Shown piece after piece: positions 58,601 through 64,000 of a DNA stretch of 64,000 nt. Both the position numbers and the translations under genes were made by a program. The notes under the pieces are model-generated. The model saw only the letters and a list, made by a program, of their open reading frames with translations. It had not been told where the DNA came from and did not search any database. The DNA is from Tilletiopsis washingtonensis (taxonomy: Eukaryota > Basidiomycota > Exobasidiomycetes > Entylomatales), in the NCBI RefSeq assembly GCF_003144115.1, contig NW_020311998.1, positions 694,581-758,580 of the forward strand, written 5' to 3'. The stretch's first letter is position 1; each line of letters opens with the position of its first letter.

Positions 58601-60241
58601 CAGAGCCATGCTCGCGCGCTCGGCTTCTACCAGTACCTGCGGTGCGAGGGCGCCTTCGAGCCAGCGCAGCGCTTCCTGTTGGGCCTTGTTACCGAAAAGG
58701 CGCCGAGCTACTCGCAGAACATCGAGACGCGCCGCAACGCCTACGAGGCGATCGTTGCGGCGTGCAACACGCTCGGCAGCCGGATAGCCCAAGGTGAGCG
58801 CTTGCGGCTCTTGTGCAGCTCCAAGTCAGCCCTGACGCGCCGCAGTCCTGAGCCCAGCTCTTGCGAAGGATATCCTGCGAGCGCTCCTTGCGGGTCTGGA
58901 AGACTACACGACCGACCAGCGAGGCGACGTCGGCTCATGGGTCCGGCTGGCGTGCGTGGCAGGCCTCCGTCAGCTGCTCGAGCTGTACCGCGCGCATACG
59001 TCTCTCTTCGTGCCGCTGGCGGACTGCCTCACCGAGGACGACTACCACGCGGCGCTCGCGGGCTTGATGAAGCAGATGGTGGAGCGCATCGACAGTGTGC
59101 GCAGCGAGGCTGGCGAGCAGCTGCTTGCTGTTTGCCGTGCTCCGCCTCAAGAGAGCTTCTACGCGCCAGTGGGAGTCGGACTGCTCGAGACGCTATTTCC
59201 ACGGTGAGCATCGAAAGCCACGTCGCACCTTGCTGTCGGCTGACTCCGAGACAGGGGCGAGGTGGCAAACTTCAAGCAACCCGACTGGCTCTTCCCTCGT
59301 GCAATGCGACTGCTCGCACTGCCGCCCTATCGCGCACAGCTGCTGCGAGGCATCGTCACAAGCCTCGGCACAAAGACGGAGATGGCCGTGCGTACCGACT
59401 CGCTAATCGCCTGCCTCTGCAGCTGACGACGCACCCCTTTCAGCAAAGCGCGGTCGCCACGAGCCTGTGCGACTACGTGCTGGCCTCGCCCGACATCTCA
59501 GCGGAAGTCGCGACCTTCCCGGCCTATGGAGCGCTGCAGATCATCGACGACCTGCGCGAGCTGGCGATGCGCAACTACTCGGCCAACCGCATCTATGTGC
59601 CAGCCATCCAGACGCTCACGGCGCTCCTGGAGGTAAACGTGGCAGATGAGAAGCTGGAGGATGACGAGGCGGCCACCGTGCTGTGAGCCACGACTGCCGC
59701 TTCGGTCGCATGCCGCTGCTGACAGCTTCCCTCCAGGCTACGGCGCATTCTCTCCATGGCCACGAAGAACCTCGACAAGTTCAAGAGCCCGATGCGCGTC
59801 AACGCGTGCATGCAGCTGTGCGTCCCTGACGACCGCCGCCTCTCGCTTGCCGCCGCTGACGACCCGCATGGCAGCACGGTGAACATGCTGCGCGTGTCGC
59901 CTCTGCGCAGCGAAGCGCTGGCGCACTGCTCCGCCTTTCTCTCGCACAGCTTCCCGACGGTGCGTCCGAGGTGCCTTGCCAAGCCTCACACAGCCCACTC
60001 ACAAGGCCCCTCCAGCTGCGCGGAGCCACGAGCGAGCTGCTCTATACGACCTTGCAGGACGTCGTGGAGATGCCTGAAGAGGCCGAGGAGCTGCTCCTCA
60101 CGACTGCCTGGTGAGCAGCCCAACGCATACCGCTCGCAACCCCGCGCTGACGCCCTGTGCAGGTCCAGCAACCAGGCCGACTGCTTCCGGCCCGAGGCGC
60201 GACGCTTCGTCGAGCTTGTACAGGCAGCCGAAGACGCATAG
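55691..60241 (+). CDS. TBCD: Tubulin-folding cofactor D
   Basis: Eighteen exons: 55691-55849, 55908-56112, 56167-56461, 56516-56862, 56915-57063, 57117-57377, 57431-57655, 57711-57811, 57866-58019, 58076-58195, 58251-58463, 58514-58793, 58846-59203, 59255-59387, 59444-59682, 59737-59959, 60016-60110, 60163-60241; 1211 aa, matching the family length (about 1,200). Cofactor D (Cin1/Alp1) binds beta-tubulin and assembles the heterodimer with cofactors C and E. Seen: YQEQPYLLDPYLDAIVAP, KVRGYKTIIHFFPHSVEDL, STWELRYVLLLWLSLVCMIP, VRYSAAKALSRLCERLP, RDAACYVLWALAR, NLFPHGIDVIRKTDFFAVS, EYRQSLLDHLL and YTTDQRGDVGSWVR. The body is HEAT/ARM-like helices. An acidic loop (EDEDDEEDVPEE) interrupts one repeat. 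Boundaries of exons 9-12 and the acceptor of exon 15 (59423 is an in-frame alternative) are less certain. Confidence 0.9.
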
Positions 60242-60280
60242 ATACCCACTAATAGAGCAGTGCAATTGCCAGCATGCCTT

Positions 60281-61805
60281 CTAGTCGCCCAGGCGATGTC
60301 CCGTGCCCGAGAAGACGCCTCCGCCTGTCGAGTTCGCGCCTGGCGGCTTCCTCTCCTCCTCCTCTTGCGCCGGCTGCGGCGCCTTTCTCCGCTCCTCGGC
60401 CACGCTGCCGCCGCTGCCCGAGGCGCTCTCGTTGGCGTCGGGCGCGCGCGCCATCGTCGCAAAGCTGCTGCTGCCGCCGGCGCCCGCACGCCGAGCCGTC
60501 GTGCTGGTGCTCGAGCTCTCGCGCAGTGCACTCGTGCTGCTCTCGCGGCCGCCGAGATCGCTGCGTCCTGCGCGCGCCTCGCGTGCCCGTGCGGCATCGC
60601 TGGCGGCCGCCTGGCTGGCTGCTCGCGCTGCTCCGGCATTACGTCCGGCAATGCTGTTCTCGCGCTGCGCACGCAGCCGAGCCTCGGCAGCCCGCAGCAT
60701 CGCCTCGCGATCTGGCCCAGACGAGCTCGGTCCGCTCGTGCCGGTCGATGCGGTCGCTCCACCACGTCGGAACATACCGAAGAGGCCGCCTCCGCTGCTG
60801 CCCGACCCGCCTGAGCCCAGCGCCTGGCCGCCCGTCGCCGGCGCAGCTGCTGCACCGCCGTCGCCAAAGGCGCGCCCACGCGGCGCAAAGGCAATGCCGC
60901 CGTAGCCGGTGCGGCGCACTGCGCCGTGCTCCTCCGTCGCCGGCGGCGGCGCGGTGGGGTCGCGGCTGTCGGGCAAGAGGCGCTTGAGGAAGGCAGGCGT
61001 GGCGGGCAGGTAGCGTGGCCCGCGCCCGCCGTTGCTCGCCGGCATGATGTCGTGCAGTAGGAAGTAGGCGTGTGCGCCGACGAGGCCCGTGGCGCCGAGG
61101 ATCAGCGCGTCAGGCCCGCCCTGCAGCAAGTCGAGCGCCAGCATGGCGTACGGCAGGAACTTTGCCGGGATGGTGACGAAGCCGAAGAGCGACGTGCTGC
61201 CGTGCGGGTTTGCGCGTGCCCAGAGGTACTGTGCGGGCACGCATCAGCGCCATAGGTCAGCAAGAGATGAGACGCGACTCACAGTGAGGGCGTGATTGAG
61301 CGGCGAGTGGAGCACGCTGCTGCGCAGCGGATAGTTGGCCGCCTGGCAAGTGGCGTGAGCAGGCAGCAGCGCAGCGGTGAGGCGCGGCACGCACCAGGAT
61401 GACGGCGCCCATGATGACGAGGCTCCACGCCATGTCGGCGGTGCGGCGGTGGAAGTAGTTGAGCTCTAGCTCCTGCGCATGGCGGCTGTGGGGGAGAGCG
61501 TCAGCGCGGCCCGCCGCACCTGTCGCTCGGGCCGACGCACAAGAGGAAGAAGAGGTCGAAGATGAAGGAGAGGCCCGGCGGCCCGAAGAAGAAGGCGGTG
61601 ATGGGGCGCCAGAGGTGCCAGCGCTGCACGACGGCGGGCCACCAGAGCAGCCAGACGTAGGGGCTGACGAGCTTGAGCATCGTCGGCAGCGACACGAGAC
61701 ACGTGGCGCCCACGAGGCTGCGCGTCACGGGCGGGATCTTGTTGCTGTGTGAAGTGTGAGTGCGCATGTGGGATGTGCAGCACGGCAGACGCACATCTCG
61801 TCCAT
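60281..61805 (-). CDS. Derlin, long-tailed (Dfm1-like) ERAD protein
   Basis: Five exons, complement(60281..61228, 61283..61342, 61395..61485, 61541..61744, 61795..61805), 437 aa. Rhomboid-like ER membrane pseudoprotease in ER-associated degradation. Seen: MDEINKIPPVTRSLVGATCL, WRPITAFFFGPPGLSFIFDL, FRHAQELELNYFHRRTADM, HSPLNHALTYLWARANP, FGFVTIPAKFLPYAMLALDL and HAYFLLHDIMP. The last 220 residues are a Ser/Ala/Arg/Gly-rich cytosolic tail ending VFSGTGHRLGD, a good match to the SHP box (FxGxGxxL) that recruits Cdc48/p97. The first coding exon is only 11 nt (MDE plus two bases). Its 3' end is 39 bp from that of tubulin cofactor D. A tail with a terminal SHP box argues for a Dfm1/Derlin-1-like role. 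Confidence 0.88.
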
Positions 61806-63169
61806 CGTCGGCGGCAGGAGAGGGTGATGAAGGTGGGTTGGGAAGAACGCGGGGCGGGCGTGACGCGCGGCGGTGTGGCGCGCGCACGGATGCGGCTGCA
61901 GCCCCTCCACGTCGGCCGCGCAGCCAAGGCACCAGCTCGCTTCTAGAACTCGCGCCGACGCTCGAGCTGATCCCGCCTCACCTGCCCGCCTTCCACCCTC
62001 TTGACATCGAGGAGCTCATGCGAGAGCGCTCAGACCATCAGCTACTGCTCATCACGTGCGCTGTGGAGGTGCAAGGCGGCGCTCGCAGCGGTCGTCTGGC
62101 TCGGCATGCAACGGCCGAGCAGGCCGAGCCGCCGTGCCGCCACGAAGCTCATCAGACCTCTGAGCCTCGCTCAGCTCTCGCTCGAGCAGCAGCCGGAGCA
62201 GAGATGCTCTTATGTTGGCGCGGCCTGCTGCCGCAGCACGAGACAATCGACATCGCCCGACCGACGCGTTCGCAGCGCTAGCCGGCGCAGGGGCGCAGCA
62301 GCATGCAAGCAAGGCAGGCACGCCAGATGCAGCCGCAGACGCAAACAAGCATCACCTGTCGCTTTAAGCACTCCAGCCTACAACATCTGCTTGCAGCATG
62401 CTGCTTCTCACCCGAAGTCGCTGATGTGACGCTGCTAGAGCGGCGCGTGACGATAGTCGGTTCGCGTCGTGTTGCCTTTGCCCCCTGACGCTCCCGCGCC
62501 GCATTCGCGCGTGCCTCATCAAGCACGCGCGTTCCACGCTAGCGAAAGCATGTCGGATGCGTCCCGCGGAAGCAAAGCGTCTGTCAGGGACGCAGCCTGC
62601 CGCTCGTCAGCCGCTCAGATGCTCCAGCGGTGCGTCGATGCATGTCGCTCTCGAGCATCTTGCGCTCCCCGAGCCGAGCTAGGCGCGCCATCGAGTAGCG
62701 CACGCCTCGCGATGCGCCGGCGTTGAGAGCTTGTTTGCTCCGCGTGATGATCTGCAACGCAGCATGATCGGCCGCCGACTGCGCCTTGCCTCGCACCGCC
62801 CTCTTCGAACGCTCTGGCGAGGCGTCGAGGAGCAACACCGGCCGTCATCTGCCCAATGAGGCAAGGGAAAGACGCCTCTCAGAAGCGGTACAGATGGGGG
62901 GACCTGGACGGCACGGCTCCTCGAGAGCATCCTGCAGCGACTTTGCTCACCCACGTATCGATGACCCATGCGCGCCGCTAGCATGGCGCACACAAGCGGC
63001 GCTGCTCAGAGCATCGAGGCAGTACCAGAAGTCACCACGGCGCCCTCATAAGAACCTCGCCCATGGCGGCCGCGTCGCCGGAGCGCCCACCTCACCCTCG
63101 ATTCTCCTCCCCCGCCCTCCGCCCTCCTCTCTCCTTCTGATCCTCTGTTCCCTCCAGCCTGCCCGCACC
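61806..63169. promoter_or_regulatory. Divergent intergenic region derlin/cutinase
   Basis: About 1.36 kb between divergent starts. A CT-rich leader (CCTCCCTCTCTCCTTCTG-like) directly precedes the cutinase start. No other gene or RNA recognised. Confidence 0.35.
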
Positions 63170-64000
63170 ATGCCTTCCCTCCGCAGCATCGTGCTTCTCC
63201 TCGGCGCCGCACTCGTGGCGCCAGCCGTCTCGGCGGCGTCGGTGCGGCGCTCGCTCGAGCGCCGCTGGACGCCCACGGGCAGCTCAGACAACACAAACGT
63301 GTGCACGCCGCTCGAGCTCATCTGGTTCCGCTCGGGCGACCAGCCGCAGGACGCACTCGGCTTCATCGGCGAGCCGCTCTTCCAGCAGCTGCAGGCCCGC
63401 GTGCCTGAGATCAGCGCTTACAACGTCGTCTTCAACTCGTACGTCTACGAGGAGCTCGTGTCGCCGCTCGCCGCCGGCCAGGACGCGACGAACTGGATCA
63501 ACAAGCGGGTGAGTTGACTGGAGCTGATGCAGCCGGTGCGACTTCCCCTCTGCCGCTGCTCACCCTTCTCCTCCACAGGCGGCCCAGTGCCCGGAGCAGC
63601 GCTACATCGCCGCCGGCTACTCCAAGGGCACGCTCGGCGTGCACCAGCTCTACCCGCACGCCGAACACCGGCCGCGCGTCGTCGGCAGCCTCGTGGTGGG
63701 CGACTACATGTACTCGCGGCAGTACTGGCTGCCGCTCGTCTTCAACAGCTCGTGGCCGAGCAACGAGCCGCAGCACACCGTCAAGAGTCTCTGCAACGAG
63801 AACGACCTTGTGTGCTGGCCCGGCGGCAACAGTGCGTGACCCGAGATGTGCTACCTTGGGAGACTACTTGCTGACTCGCTGCCTGCTCTGCAGACCAGGA
63901 GGTGGGCTGCACCGCGCACGACACCCACTGCCACTCGCTGATGCTCTGCCTCTACAGATCCACTTTGCGCCGCACTACGTCGGCCAGATCCCCGCCGCCG
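63170..64000 (+). CDS. Cutinase-family secreted esterase (3' end beyond the window)
   Basis: Exons 63170-63508, 63579-63831, 63894-63901 (8 nt) and 63958 onward; cut by the window end. Secreted serine esterase of the cutinase/acetylxylan-esterase fold. Signal peptide LRSIVLLLGAALVAPAVSA, then an Arg-rich pro-region, VCTPLELIWFRSG (mature start with Cys), DATNWINKRAAQCPEQRY, the nucleophile elbow AAGYSKGT, LCNENDLVCWPGG with the catalytic Asp, and HFAPHYVG with the expected His. The elbow is GYSKG instead of the usual GYSQG. The 8-nt exon (Asn-Gln-Glu) was inferred because GTGGGC...TACAG immediately after it is a good intron and its removal brings IHFAPHY into frame. Possible role in breaking down cutin or other plant polyester; not proven. 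Confidence 0.85.

Overview
The window is nuclear DNA of a fungus, most likely a basidiomycete and perhaps a GC-rich member of Ustilaginomycotina (the lineage is inferred, not tested). Almost every gene is interrupted by short introns of about 45-85 nt. These start GTGAGT or GTGCGT, carry CTGAC/CTAAC-like branch sites and end in CAG or TAG. Coding DNA is strongly GC-rich and there are many Ser/Ala/Glu low-complexity tracts. All exon models were built by eye from reading frame, splice signals and conserved protein motifs, so internal boundaries are more reliable than 5' ends.

Layout, left to right: inositol polyphosphate multikinase (48-1317, -); the peroxisomal AAA ATPase PEX6 (1711-6542, +); pyruvate dehydrogenase protein X (6757-8345, -); a SIP5-like zinc-finger protein (8956-11396, -); ATP synthase subunit h (12495-13685, +); a large Ser-rich conserved protein of unknown function (15777-19238, +); then the odd region of the window at 19.2-25.7 kb. 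There a single minus-strand gene (19858-24195) joins an XPG/FEN1-type flap-nuclease domain to a TnpB/Fanzor-like RuvC domain. It is flanked by direct repeats at its 3' end and by a tandem-repeat array just upstream of its start codon. Upstream of that lies a candidate spliced plus-strand transcript ending in a small hairpin cluster.

After it come a YCK-type casein kinase I (26506-29119, -), MID1 calcium-channel subunit (30490-32357, +), the mitochondrial ATPase inhibitor INH1 (32908-33854, -, with two long palindromes in one intron), CDC42 (34978-35887, +), an unknown multi-pass membrane protein (37056-38400, -), a DUF1776-like protein (39663-42121, +), a GPI-type aspartic protease (42588-44529, -), a small secreted/GPI-type protein (46106-47083, -), UV-damage endonuclease UVE1 (48254-50300, -), ALG6 glucosyltransferase with a very long N-terminal extension (51216-54485, +), a GFA/CENP-V-type protein (54568-55174, -), tubulin cofactor D (55691-60241, +, 18 exons), a long-tailed derlin (60281-61805, -) and the start of a cutinase-family gene cut by the window end (63170-64000, +).

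Most genes are unrelated housekeeping functions (peroxisome import, mitochondrial energy metabolism, polarity and signalling, N-glycosylation and ERAD, DNA repair, tubulin folding). I see no biosynthetic cluster. The one locus that looks like a possible undescribed system is the XPG-RuvC fusion with its flanking repeats.
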